Positions 33,897-44,114 of a stretch of 64,000 bases of DNA are shown here, in pieces (within the stretch, counting starts at the first letter, position 1; every line of letters begins with the position of its first letter). This stretch comes from Symbiodinium natans (lineage: Eukaryota > Sar > Dinophyceae > Suessiales > Symbiodiniaceae), in the NCBI GenBank assembly GCA_905221605.1, contig CAJNDS010002073.1, forward strand, positions 270,717 through 334,716, written 5' to 3'. The notes under the pieces are model-generated. The model was not told the origin of the DNA and ran no database searches. It saw only the letters and a list, made by a program, of their open reading frames with translations. A program made the translations under genes and the position numbers.

Positions 33897-34347
33897 CAAT
33901 CCTAGGGAGGATAGGGAGGGCCCTTAAAAGGGAACCCTTCTGAACCTTCTTCTGGCTCTCTTAAACAGGGACCTTATTGAGAGGGTCTATATCCCCAGGG
34001 GCCTAAACAAGTGCTTCAGGAATCGGCAGTCAGGCCTAGCGGAGCTCGTCTGTTCAGAAGGACTCGGATGTTTTTGAACAGGGGGTTTTGGTTCCCTATT
34101 GAAGCCCATTTAGCTGCACATGGTTGTTACCCTGTGAAATTCCTTTGCTACCTGGGGAGCCTAGAGAAGCTGGCATGAGGTCACAGGCTCGAATTACCTT
34201 GAGGTCACTTGACAGGGGTATGGAGGGCCAGCTGGGCGTTTTTCAAAGTTATGGTTGCTTTGGTTGGGGTCCCACTGCTACGACATAGTGCCTTACCTGA
34301 CGTGTCCCATATGAAGGACCTAACTTTACAGAGTACTGTCTCTGCAG

Positions 34348-34456
34348 GTCATTCGATCACATGCCCAAAAGCTGAAGCGTGAGCAGACCTCGCACATGTT
34401 AGGTCTACTGACGCAGCATGCTGTACATCCCTATTACTTAAAGTGCTGTAAATACA
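34348..34456 (+). CDS. Exon-like island with CTCTGCAG acceptor
   Basis: TGTCTCTGCAG| then VIRSHAQKLKREQTSHMLGL LTQHAVHPYYLKCCK, running into CCCTAAG repeats. Donor unclear. Confidence 0.42.
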
Positions 34457-34886
34457 GCAAACCCTAAGCCCTAAACCCCAAACCCCAAACCCTAAACCCT
34501 AAACCCTAAACCTTTCGAGAACGCTTTCGGAGGTGGGCTACCCTTTCCTCTCACAGGCTGCGCCGATATTGCGAACCAGAATCGATTTGGGGGGGGGGGG
34601 GGGGGTGTTCGAAATTGCTTGGAGGTTCAGGGTAGTTATGAACTAGTTTTGACTGTACTTATAACCCTAAGTGCCCGAATATGGTTATAATTAGGGTATA
34701 TGTACCGATATTATTGGGTTAATAAGTACCATGTTCCTTTAAGTAGGGGCACCTGTTTTATGGAGGTCCTTATTATCAGGGAATCCTACTATTTTGGGGG
34801 GACGACTATAGGGGTCCCTTATGTTCGTAAACTCCCATTTGAGGTTTCTGTGGTTTCGGCTGAGAGGCTTGGATTGTGGATTTCAG

Positions 34887-34958
34887 CCTGCTGATCTGGG
34901 ATTTAGTGCTCGTCAGACTGCCATGGTCCAGGATCAGGCATTGCAGACAGCCGGAACG
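34887..34958 (+). CDS. Exon-like island
   Basis: Acceptor GATTTCAG, frame PADLGFSARQTAMVQDQALQ TAGT, donor ACG|GTAGGG. Confidence 0.38.
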
Positions 34959-35095
34959 GTAGGGAGTAATAATCTAGGGGTCGGAAGAAGTACTAAAAAA
35001 TATTCCCTTATCGCCCCTTTGTAAGTATACTATAATGATCCCCAAAACTCTATTCTATTTATTAAGGCCCCTATACTAGGATGGCTAGGGGTGCA

Positions 35096-35235
35096 GTAGT
35101 GGCTGAGGGGGGCGAATGTAGGTTCAGGAGAGCAACGACCATAGCGATGTGCTCCAGCCACGGAAGTTTCTGGATCAGAGACTGGGCCTGGAAGCCCGAG
35201 TCCGAAGCCCTCGTTGCAGGGTTTGGGGTTTCGTG
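35096..35235 (+). CDS. Exon-like island
   Basis: Frame ECRFRRATTIAMCSSHGSFW IRDWAWKPESEALVAGFGVS; possible donor CAG|GGTTTGG near 35220. Confidence 0.37.
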
Positions 35236-35272
35236 TTGCAGCGTAGCCCTTTTCCACCCTCAGCAGATCATG

Positions 35273-35424
35273 GGTTCTCCTACTACCCCTCTATACTACC
35301 CCCCCTCCCCCCCCAGGTTCCCCCCTATTTAGGGATAATTATGCCGAATTCAAGCTATTTAAGGGGGGAATTTAGGGGGGGGGGGGGGGGGTAGTATAGA
35401 GGGGGTAGTAGGGGAACCCATAAG
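35273..35424. mobile_element. Foldback with C-run and G-run arms
   Basis: GGGTTCTCCTACTACCCCTC at the left pairs with GTATAGAGGGGGTAGTAGGG and GGAACCC at the right; C-rich and G-rich runs near the centre would also pair. The Ser/Pro and Gly open frames here are not genes. Confidence 0.8.
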
Positions 35425-35427
35425 CAG

Positions 35428-35513
35428 AACAGCGAGGTGTCCAAAGTCGCCGTGATCAGCGTTGCGATGCCGAACCGCAATCCGCAGGCTCGGCTCTGCA
35501 GGGGTCGCATATG
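35428..35513 (+). CDS. Exon-like island, donor in telomere repeat
   Basis: Acceptor CATAAGCAG, frame NSEVSKVAVISVAMPNRNPQ ARLCRGRIW, donor ATG|GTTTAGGG opening a long TTTAGGG tract. Confidence 0.43.
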
Positions 35514-35606
35514 GTTTAGGGTTTAGGGTTTAGGGTTTGAGGTTTAGGGTTTAGGGTTTAGGGTTTAGGGTTTAGGGTTTAGGGTTTAGGGTTTAGGGTT
35601 TAGGGA
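35512..35606 (+). repeat. Interstitial telomeric tract (TTTAGGG)
   Basis: About 13 TTTAGGG units. The first supplies the splice donor of the exon island 35428-35513. Confidence 0.95.
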
Positions 35607-35755
35607 ATTCCCTACCGCCCTGATTAGGGTTCAGCGTTCAGGGTTCAGGGTTCAGCGTTTAGGGCTTAGGGTTTAGGGCTTGGTGGTCAAGAGGTTAAGA
35701 CTCGTAGCCCCGAGAGGTTCCCTTTAATATACGCCTAGTATGGCCCTTATATTCC

Positions 35756-35860
35756 CAGAGACTCCAAAACCCCTTAATCAAGGAATATACCTTAAATCAT
35801 ACTAGGGTTCGTATTAGACTTTAAGGGATATTCCCTAATTAAGGGGTTTTGGAGTCTCTG
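35756..35860. mobile_element. Foldback element family L
   Basis: Terminal inverted repeat of about 23 bp: CAGAGACTCCAAAACCCCTT at the left, AAGGGGTTTTGGAGTCTCTG at the right; interior ATACCTTAAATCATACTAG. Confidence 0.88.
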
Positions 35861-36025
35861 AGTTCCCAACCGGTCCCCAAACCCAAGGGTACAACCTTTG
35901 CGGGCCAAGGGAAAGTCCCATGGCTCTGTGTGGAACTGCACTTTCGATCGATGCCTTCCCGGCCCCTGAACCCGGAATTTGAAAGCCGCCCGCCACCTTC
36001 TAGCGGGTCTAGGGTTTCTAGGGTT

Positions 36026-36090
<65 letters not shown>

Positions 36091-36129
36091 GTATATATAT
36101 ACATACATATATATATGCATATTTCTTGG

Positions 36130-36280
36130 GTTTCTAGGGTTTACAGAGTTTAAACGGGTTTATAGGGTTTATAGGGTTTATAGGGTTTATAGGGTTGATA
36201 GGGTTGATAGGGTTTATAGGCTTTATAGGCTTTATAGGCTTTATAGGCTTTATAGGCTTTATAGGGTTTTGGGTTTTTTG
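36130..36280 (+). repeat. TTTATAGGG / TTTATAGGC variant array
   Basis: Nonamer TTTATAGGG units pass into TTTATAGGC units, directly after TA microsatellites (36027-36125). It lies in the intron-like region before the exon island at 36315. Tyr/Arg/Val-rich open frames here are repeat artefacts. Confidence 0.9.
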
Positions 36281-36314
36281 GTGTTCTTAGGGCTTTTTTT
36301 GTTTCGGCCCTCAG

Positions 36315-36383
36315 GTGCGAGATGCCCCTATCGACGCCCCGCCAGATCCTAGCAGCCCGATGATTACTTCAGCTTCTGAAGGG
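36315..36383 (+). CDS. Exon-like island, donor in telomere-variant array
   Basis: Pyrimidine-rich acceptor GTTTCGGCCCTCAG, frame VRDAPIDAPPDPSSPMITSA SEG, donor GGG|GTTTTAGGGG at the start of the higher-order array. Confidence 0.42.
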
Positions 36384-37155
36384 GTTTTAGGGGTTAGGGG
36401 GTTTAAGGGTCTTAGGGATGTAGGGGTTTAGGAGTTTAAGGGTTTTAGGGGTTGAGGGGTTTAAGGGGTGTACGGGTTTTAGGGGTTTGGGGGTTTAAGG
36501 GTCTTAGGGATGTAGGGGGTTTAGGGGTTTAAGGGTTTTAGGGGTTGAGGGGTTTAAGGGGTGTAGGGGTTTTAGGGGTTTGGGGGTTTAAGGGTCTTAG
36601 GGATGTAGGGGGTTTAGGGGTTTAAGGGTTTTAGGGGTTGAGGGGTTTAAGGGGTGTAGGGGTTTAGGGGTTTGGGGGTTTGGGGGTTTAAGGGTCTTAG
36701 GGATGTAGGGGTTTAGGAGTTTAAGGGTTTTAGGGGTTGAGGGGTTTAAGGGGTGTAGGGGTTTAGGGGTTTGGGGGTTTGGGGGGTTAAGGGGAGGGTC
36801 TTAGGGATGTGGGGTTTAGGGGTTTAAGGGTTTTAGGAGTTGAGGGGTTTAAGGGTTTAGGGGTTTAGGGGTTTGGGGGTTTGGGGTTTAGGGGTTTAGG
36901 GGTTTTAGGGGTGTAGGGGTTTAGGGGTTGAGGGGTTTGAGGGCTTCAAGGGTGTAGGGGTTTAGGGGTGTGGGGTTTAGGGGTTTTAGGGGTGTAGGAG
37001 TTTAGGGTTCTAAGGGTTTTAGGGTTGAGGGGTTTAAGGGTGTAGGTGTTTAGGGGTTTGGGGGTTTGGAGGTTTGGTTTGGGGTTTAGGGGTTTTAGGG
37101 GTGTAGGGGTTTAGGGGTTTAAGGGTTTTAGGGGTTGAGGGGTTTAGGGGTTTAG
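36380..37155 (+). repeat. Higher-order array of degenerate TTTAGGGG units
   Basis: Octamer-like AGGGGTTT units with a roughly 95-bp higher-order period marked by the phrase GGGTCTTAGGGATGTAGG, which recurs at about 36406, 36500, 36592, 36690 and 36795. The right half decays into irregular units. It starts at the donor end of the exon island 36315-36383. Confidence 0.9.
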
Positions 37156-37390
37156 GTAAGATTGAGCTGCACTCTGCGCATTCTCCCAGTTGCAATGTTC
37201 TTCAGGGAGGGGGGGTCGGGAGGGGGTCCCAGCAGAGCAGGCCCCTAAACCCTACACCCTGTAAGGGGTTTAGGGATAGGGTTTAGGGCTTAGGGTTTAG
37301 GGTTTAGGGTCGGGTTTAGGGCTTAGGGAGTGCAAGAGGCGGGGGCAACCTGGGATACGTCGAGGGCTGTGTGGGGGGGGGGGGGGGGCA

Positions 37391-37475
37391 GGGAATGAGG
37401 CGAATTGGCATCTGCCCCAGGTTTGTCAGAGAACACGGAGCACGTCCGGAGTCGTTACCCTTATACCCCAAACCC
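37391..37475 (+). CDS. Exon-like island
   Basis: After GGGGCAG: GMRRIGICPRFVREHGARPE SLPLYPKP. A further short island VQEAGATWDTSRAVW lies at 37330-37373. Confidence 0.33.
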
Positions 37476-37553
37476 TAACCCCTATTCGGAGCTTTGACCC
37501 CTAATTAGACACTAAACTCTAACCCCCACGCCCTGGTTCGGAGTTCGGCGGGT

Positions 37554-37865
37554 GTGAGAGTATTATTCTTCGGCGCTTGCAGCAGTTCGATCGCCAGTTG
37601 CTGCCGTCGCGGGGCTCTTGCACCAGCGTTCGAGCTCCCCACACGAGAGCCATACCCAGGTCCTCTGCTTGCCATGGCCGTGGCACTGGGCCTTAACTAC
37701 GCAGCGACTGGAATCTGCTTTTTCCTGGACGAGCTGCCGATTCGGGTGCTCCGACTGCTTGCGCAGATGTTGGACGAGCCGGGTCGTGGGCGAGTTGTTT
37801 ATGTCTGCAACGGCTGCCTTGTTGTCCCGTACGCCGATCGTTTTCCGGGTCTCTGCAAACCCTAA
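37554..37865 (+). CDS. Longest exon-like island outside the LINE, 103 codons
   Basis: Frame contains ALAPAFELPTREPYPGPLLA MAVALGLNYAATGICFFLDE LPIRVLRLLAQMLDEPGRGR and VVYVCNGCLVVPYADRFPG. GC-rich third positions and a hydrophobic stretch (VALGLNYAATGICFF). A GTG start at 37554 is not proof of initiation; CTTGCAG at 37576 could be the acceptor. Family not recognised. Confidence 0.42.
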   Translation: MRVLFFGACSSSIASCCRRGALAPAFELPTREPYPGPLLAMAVALGLNYAATGICFFLDELPIRVLRLLAQMLDEPGRGRVVYVCNGCLVVPYADRFPGLCKP

Positions 37866-38723
37866 CCCTGAGCCCGATAAACCCTAAAGCCCGATAACCT
37901 AATCTCTCGAAACCCTAAGATCCCGAAGGCTTGCTAGCTAACTCGTCCCCTTGAGTCACCCAAGGTTTAGGCTTTAGGGTTTTGGGTAAGTTTAGGGTGG
38001 TTTGGGTTTAGGGACAATCCCTATAAACCCTGTGAGCGCCTATAACCCCTGCAAGCCCTGCAAACCCAAGAATCCCCATATCTGTTTGCTTGTTCACGGA
38101 GGTGGCGACTCCTATCTACGAGCCCTCCTAGGATGCCCAGTAGTACCCTTATTCCCTTTTTGGGGGCTTTAGGTTCCCTTATAAACCCCTTTAAGCAAAA
38201 AAGGGTACCCTTTTTAAGCCTATAGACCATAAACCCTAGAATTAAATTAAACCTCAAGCCCTCACTCCTACGCCCCCAACCCTGACATGTGCGAATCCTC
38301 AAAGACTGCTATGGGGTTCGAAAGGGAGGGGGGTTCATGGGGTAGGTACGCATAGGGAATGCTATAGGGAACGCTTGGGAAGCCTTGGGGAGTAGTGGGG
38401 AGTGTTAGGGAACCTTGGGTTACATACTCACCTTGAACCCCCCAACCCCTAACCCTAAACCTTAAACCCCTAAACCCTACAGACCCTAAACCCGGTAATG
38501 AAAGAAAGGCTGAGGTGGCTATTAAGCCCTGTAGCCAAACCCTATGAATCCCTTCCTCTAAACCTTAAACCCCTAAATCCTATGGACCCTGAACTCGGTA
38601 ATACCCTAAGCCCTAAACCCTAAACCCTAAACCCTAAAACCCTAAACCCTAAACCCTAAACCCTAAACCCTAAACCCTAAACCTTAGTCAGACTGAGGCA
38701 GCTATCAAGCCCTGATCCTCCAG

Positions 38724-38786
38724 AAGTTTGCTGCGGTGCTCGCCTCCGCCGGCCGGGTGCTAGGGCCGGTCGCTCGAGCTGCAAGG
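38724..38786 (+). CDS. Exon-like island 1 of a phase-consistent trio
   Basis: Acceptor TGATCCTCCAG, frame KFAAVLASAGRVLGPVARAA, donor AAGG|GTTTGGGG. 63 nt, phase 0 at both ends. Confidence 0.45.
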
Positions 38787-39022
38787 GTTTGGGGTTTAGG
38801 ATTTAGGGTTTAGGGTTTCAGGTTTAGGGTTTAGGGTTTCAGGTTAAGGGTTCAAAGTTCAGCTGTTTAGGCTTTAGGCTTTAGGTTTTAGGGTTGGTTT
38901 TAGGGTTTAAGGTTCAGGGTTTAGGGTTTAGGGTTTGGGGTTTAGGGTTAGATAAACCCTTTGAAGCCTTTAGACGCGACATTCTGAACCAGATTGTTGG
39001 TTGTCGTTTTCTGCTCGCCTAG

Positions 39023-39081
39023 GACGGTGCGCTTGTCGCCGGGTCCCTGGTTCATCACATTGGACTGCCGCTGCGACAGGG
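39023..39081 (+). CDS. Exon-like island 2 of the trio
   Basis: Acceptor TTCTGCTCGCCTAG, frame DGALVAGSLVHHIGLPLRQ, donor AGGG|GTTAGGG. 59 nt, starts in phase 0 as required by the previous island and leaves phase 2. Confidence 0.45.
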
Positions 39082-39169
39082 GTTAGGGTTTAGGGTTTAA
39101 GGTGTCGGGTTTGGGGTTTAGGGTGTCTTCTTTACTTTAAGAGGCCATCACCTCCTTTTTTTGGTGCAG

Positions 39170-39238
39170 GTTTGCCCACCAGTGGCAGGTTAACGAGTTG
39201 CCGCTGGGTCAGCTGATGGAATTTCCGGAATGGTTCCC
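39170..39238 (+). CDS. Exon-like island 3 of the trio
   Basis: Acceptor CCTTTTTTTGGTGCAG, one leading base completing the previous codon, then FAHQWQVNELPLGQLMEFPE WF, donor CCC|GTAGTC. Confidence 0.45.
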
Positions 39239-39845
39239 GTAGTCTTCGGCAGCATAGCCGAAACTTCATATTTAAGGGATCTAGGGTTTTCGTGTATTAC
39301 GCAGGTTTATATGTATATTATATATATATATATATATGCGAATATATATATATATAACTCTCGATTTCCCTCGACTCTCGACCCAGAAGACCCACAACCC
39401 TTACACTCAGCCAAGCTCGAATCTCTGGCCTGCCTGCCCACCCTGCCCTCAACTTAGGGTTTAGGGTTTAGGGTTTAGGGCTTAGTGTTTAGGTTTTAGG
39501 GTTTAGGGTTTAGGGTTTAGGGCTGATATGAGGGGTACGACTGTATGTCCAGTAGCCGGGAGACCCCTTACGTACATTTCATGCGCCGGAAACATTTAGA
39601 AATCCTCACTTCATGTGACCCCCGAATAGGTACCGGTAATGTTTGGAAACCCCCATATCAACCCTAAACCTGAAGCCCTAGAAACCTTCAACCTCAACAC
39701 TCAAACCTATAAAGAGCTCAAACTCAGAACCCCAACCGTAAGGGTTTGTGGCTTCGGGTTTCAAGGGTTTAGGTAGGGTTCACAGGGCTTGTGGTGACAA
39801 ACCCTGAACCCTAAGCCCTAAGCCCGAAACCCTATGACAAACCCG

Positions 39846-39953
39846 GCTCTGAAGTCACGCTGAGATTCCGGATGTCGGCTGCGGGGCGTATGGCAACGAT
39901 CCCAAGGAGGCCCTTGATAGTGGGGAGTCGCTATTAGGATCTTAGTAGGGTTT
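39846..39953 (+). CDS. Exon-like island
   Basis: Frame KPGSEVTLRFRMSAAGRMAT IPRRPLIVGSRY and TAG, preceded by CCCTAAG-type repeats and followed by TTTAGGG. Confidence 0.35.
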
Positions 39954-40066
39954 AGGGTCTAGGGTTTCGGGTTTGGGTTTAGGATTTAGGGTTAAGGGTT
40001 TAGGGTTTAGGGTTTGGGGTTTGGGGTTTTGGGTTTAGGGTTTAGTTTAGGGCCCTGGAAACCTTA

Positions 40067-40120
40067 AGCCGTGTGGGAGAATTGCGCAGAATGGCCCAGA
40101 TGGTTGGCAGATCCTCCTAA
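40067..40120 (+). CDS. Exon-like island
   Basis: Frame SRVGELRRMAQMVGRSS and TAA. Confidence 0.28.
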   Translation, partial: SRVGELRRMAQMVGRSS

Positions 40121-40225
40121 GCCCTAGCTGCGTGGAGCAGGCTGAAGGTGCAGGGTTTGCGGGGTGCCTGTAGGGTTTAGGGTTTAGGGTTTAGGGTTTA
40201 GGGTGTAGGGTTTAGGGTTTAGGGT

Positions 40226-40391
40226 TGATAGGGTTTATAGGGTTTATACGGTTTATACGGTTTATAATTTTTTAGGGTTTATAGGGTTTGTAGGGTTTAC
40301 TAATTACAGGGTTTACAGGGTTTATAGGGTTTATAGGGTTTATAGGGTTTATAGGGTTTGTAGGGTTTATAGGGTTTATAGGGTTTGGGCG
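40226..40391 (+). repeat. Nonamer telomere-variant array (TTTATAGGG)
   Basis: About 16 units of GGGTTTATA with minor variants, following a normal TTTAGGG tract at 40169-40225. Confidence 0.92.
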
Positions 40392-40669
40392 AAACTCTCT
40401 TCAAAATACCAGGTACTTGGGGATGCAGGTAGGCCCTGCGCCCCCTTCATACCCAATCCCGGAAGGCCCTAAAGGGAACCTGTGGCTCCGGCCTACAGGA
40501 TAGTTGGCCGCCTAGGGTTTAGGGTTTAGGGTTTAGTGTTTAGGGTTTAGGGTCTAGGGTTTAGGGTTTAGGGTTTAGGGTTTGGGGTTTAGGGTTGAGG
40601 GTTTAGGCGGAGGCTGTTGCGTTGACTTAGGGCTCTCTCTGGACGGCCCTAAGACTTGGATCAGCCCCC

Positions 40670-40850
40670 GACCCCCCCTTACTATAACCCCCTACAGAAC
40701 TGAAAGTGTACACTTTTGGGGGGGGGCTTATGAACTCAGCAACTAAGAATAGGCCCTTGCTCCCCTTTGCTTGGGGTGTAGGTTCCCTTCTTAGCCCCTT
40801 CAAGCCAAAAAGGGGCACCCTGCTTATTCCTAGGTTACTCTTGGGGTCTA
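40670..40850. mobile_element. Two adjoining foldback fragments (families H and G)
   Basis: Family H: GAAAGTGTACACTTTTG with ATGAACTCAGCAACTA, also at 15295-15395. Family G: AGGTTCCCTTCTTAGCCCCT, CCAAAAAGGGGCACCCT and CCTAGGTTACTCTTGGG, also at 24165-24265, 33118-33205, 38127-38230, 51846-51960 and 59490-59605. Confidence 0.7.
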
Positions 40851-40956
40851 ATATCTAAGGGTACTTACATGGTCCCCTACTATGGCCCTTAAGAGAGAAC
40901 CCCATATCTAAGGGTACTTACATGGTCCCCTACTATGGCCCTTAAAAGAGAACCCC
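40851..40956. repeat. 53-bp tandem duplication of a foldback arm (family E)
   Basis: Two near-identical 53-bp copies containing CTAAGGGTACTTACATGGTC; the matching opposite arm follows at about 40985-41035. Confidence 0.85.
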
Positions 40957-41207
40957 TAAAATACCCCTTATATACCCTATACAAACTAAGGGCCCAGACA
41001 TCAGAACCCCTTTAAAGGAGGCTAGGGACCATATTCAGGACCCATCAAGCAACCCTCAACCCTCAACCCTCAACCCTCCACCGTACACCCTACACCCTAC
41101 ACCCTAAACCCTAAACCCTAAACCCTAAACCCCAAACCCTAAACCCCAAACCCTAAACCCTAAACCCTAAACCCTAAACCCTAAACCCTAAACCCTAAAC
41201 CAAGCAG

Positions 41208-41297
41208 AGTGGAAAACAGGTCGGATCGCTCTTGGGCGAAGCTCTGCGGCAGCAGCCAGGGTGGCTCCGCTGCACAAGCTTCATGCAGCAGCCTTAA
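41208..41297 (+). CDS. Exon-like island ending in stop
   Basis: CCCTAAACCAAGCAG| then SGKQVGSLLGEALRQQPGWL RCTSFMQQP and TAA; could be a terminal exon. Confidence 0.38.
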   Translation, partial: SGKQVGSLLGEALRQQPGWLRCTSFMQQP

Positions 41298-42173
41298 TAA
41301 TTAGAGGGTTTAGGGTTTAGGGTTTAGGGTTTGGAGCAGGGTTTGGGGGTCATCATAGAAGATTTATACATGGACCATAAGGGAATGCTATTCGTAATTA
41401 TTCCGACCCCTATCGTGCCATGACTTTCCTCTTGTTACGTAGTCCTTTTTCAAGACAATCTATATACATATATACGTATATACACACACACTTTCATAAG
41501 TAAAGACGTATACTGGTATATTTAGATTTCTGTGTTTTTAAAACAGCCCGCCATGCACGTCTCAAGTTAAACAGGCCCCTATAGCTATGGTATGTCAGGG
41601 ATTTTCGCCGGCTTTTGGGCACGGCTTTTGCTGTGCTACCTCGATAAGACAGACTCGCTCCGTGTGGCAAGAGCAACAGGCACACACGCATGCACGCACG
41701 CACGCGTACGAACAATCCATCCCAATCCCATCTCGACTTGAAACAAGCAGGACCCGAATCTGCCCCTGACCCTCCCAGCACCCCCCGGCACATTGTTTGG
41801 GGCATCATCATCTTCCGCACAACCTCCCAATTAAACTCTGGCAATGATGGTGTGAACTTGCCTCAGGCTCTTCGCAGAGATTCACCTCGTCGGCCAAGAT
41901 GGCTTCGCTGACGCAGCAGAAGGCACAGCGAAGGGGTGGTGTTGAGCCTCTCCGTGTCACCAAAGCATGTGATGGTGTAGACGTGCAGTAACTGCAATTC
42001 TATAGTTAGTTCTCCACATCATGGTCGGCACAACGCGCAAATGGTAACACAACAAAAAGAGTGGCACTTGCTCAGCACCTCTGATCTGCAACATGTTTTA
42101 ATTTCGCACGTTGCACGTTCGGAACGTGCGTAGCAATGTGCGATAGTTACATCATTCCGTGGAGGCCTTCGCG

Positions 42174-42283
42174 TTGGACCCCGTATACTAACAGTCCTTT
42201 AAAAGGGATTGTACTCGTAGTATTCCCCCCCCTCTATTGTAATCCCTATCAAGGACTGTTAGAATAAGGGGGGGAACATCCCA
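42174..42283. mobile_element. Foldback element family A (8-bp duplication CCTTCGCG)
   Basis: TTGGACCCCGTATACTAACA at the left and GGGGGGGAACATCCCAA at the right, flanked by perfect CCTTCGCG direct repeats in otherwise non-telomeric DNA. This is the cleanest evidence that family A makes 8-bp target duplications. Confidence 0.85.
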
Positions 42284-43463
42284 ACCTTCGCGCGGCAAGA
42301 AGGGTCGACCCCTTGTGAAGCCATGTTGGCTGAAGGAAAGATTCCGGTGCAGCCAAGGAGGCCTTGAACTCCGAGCCTTCTAAGGCCTTCCCCCCCCCAA
42401 ACAAAAAACAAAACATAAAATCAAACAAAAAGCCACCAAACCACCGGCCCCAAACCCCAAAACCCGCCAAATACCCTAAACCCATCATTTATTATTTATG
42501 CTTCATCCACCGGGGTTGTGGGTAAGAAGCTGCCCTGCACCATCCTGCCGAGGCAACGTTTACCTCCAAACAGCTAGGGTTTACGGTTTAGGATTTAGGG
42601 TTTCGGGTTTAGGATTCTCCCACGACTCCAAAGTGCAACTTTCCTAGGTTCTTGGGGATGTATTTTCACTTTTGGGATTTTGGAATCTTGTTTTTTGCAG
42701 GGAGTTTGTAATCAGCTATTGAGGGCCAACCTCGGGTGAGGATTAGGGTTTAGGGATTAGGGTTTAGGGTTCAGGGTTTAGGGTTTAGGGGCCCGGAAAC
42801 CCTGCACCCCAAGCCCTGATAAACACTCAGCCCTTCACTGTTGAAGCTCGAGAAATACCAGCCTTGATGTCCAAATCCTCTGGACCCCCAAGTCCTACAA
42901 GTTCCAAGCCGCCAATCGCTGAAGTTCTTACCCAACCTCGTTTGTGTTTTAGGGTTCGGGACTTAGGGTTGAGGGTTTAGGGCTAGTGTGATATGGGAGT
43001 TTAGGAGAATGGGGGACCCCAGTTTAGAGCGCCAAACAGTAGGATTCCCTTGTAATAAGGACCCCCAATAAGGTACCCTAATTTAGGAACCCCCCCACAT
43101 CTGTCTTCAATCCCTAGCCTATACTGCGATGACGAGCATGCTCGGACACCACCCAGCGCGCCGAGGATGATAAAAGCAAGGGCGGACGCCTAGCGCTCGT
43201 GCTGTTGTCGAGTTGTGATCTTAAGGCTTGGACGTTCACAGTTTTCGTGTCTAGAGTCTTTGCTATCGTTTTTTATTTATTCATTTTTTAAGAAGCGCTT
43301 GCAGTATTTTATGCTGTCACATTTTAGGGACTGGGTAAGTAACCTTTAGCCGTTTTTGGCCGCATAGAATCCTCTATATATAGCAGGTTAACCGGTGAAC
43401 CCTTTTTGGGGCTAGGGTATTCAGCCTGAGACATGAGGTGTTCGGAAGCCAACCACCACATCG

Positions 43464-43603
43464 CTTGGAGGTTGAGGGTACTTATTAACCCAATATTAAC
43501 GGTACTTATAACCCAATTGTTTCCACATTGGGGCACATTAAGGGGCTTATAAGTGGGTTAAAGTACAGTTAGAATTGGCAAATAAGTACCCTGAACCTCC
43601 AAG
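43464..43603. mobile_element. Foldback element family D
   Basis: CTTGGAGGTTGAGGGTACTT at the left and AAGTACCCTGAACCTCCAAG at the right. Related copies or halves: 18526-18640, 34618-34745, 52029-52166, 52854-52965, 6176-6215. Confidence 0.83.
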
Positions 43604-44015
43604 CTGTTTCAGTTGATGCCGCTCGTTTTGTCTAGGAGGTTGCTCTACATATGTCTTTCCCGGTCACATAGTGCATACGAGTTCATGTGGCCACAATTGT
43701 ACGTTAGTGCTTCACGCTCGCAATCGAGATAGAAACCCTAAACTCTAAACCCTAAACCCTAAACCCTAAGTAGTTGACTTTTCGATCCTATCAGGGGTTA
43801 AGTATCCCTGGCCTAAAGAAAATCATTTTTGGGCTTATAAACGTTGGTTTCAGGCTTTTGTTCCCAATTCCCCCCCCCCCCCCCCCACAAGGAAACAACT
43901 GAACCCGCAATCTCAGTCCGCGAGCCCGAACCTGCTGGCTCTTCTCTAAGCCTCGTACCCTAAGGGTCCACGTACCGAAATCGGGAATACTTGGGCCTTG
44001 AAGCACTTCCTAAAC

Positions 44016-44114
44016 TTACTTCTCCAACAGCTGAACTTTAAACTTTTTGGGTTTCCTTGCTTAGTAGGAATAATAAAGTTTAACCTTTTTTTCCCTTGGT
44101 TATTGGAGAAGTAA
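44016..44114. mobile_element. Foldback element family K
   Basis: Second copy of the 26634 element, about 90% identical by eye, lying directly next to half a family B element (43962-44010). Confidence 0.85.

Noticed and set aside
36020-36290. Tyr/Arg/Val repeat frame
   Set aside because: TA microsatellite followed by TTTATAGGG-type repeats.
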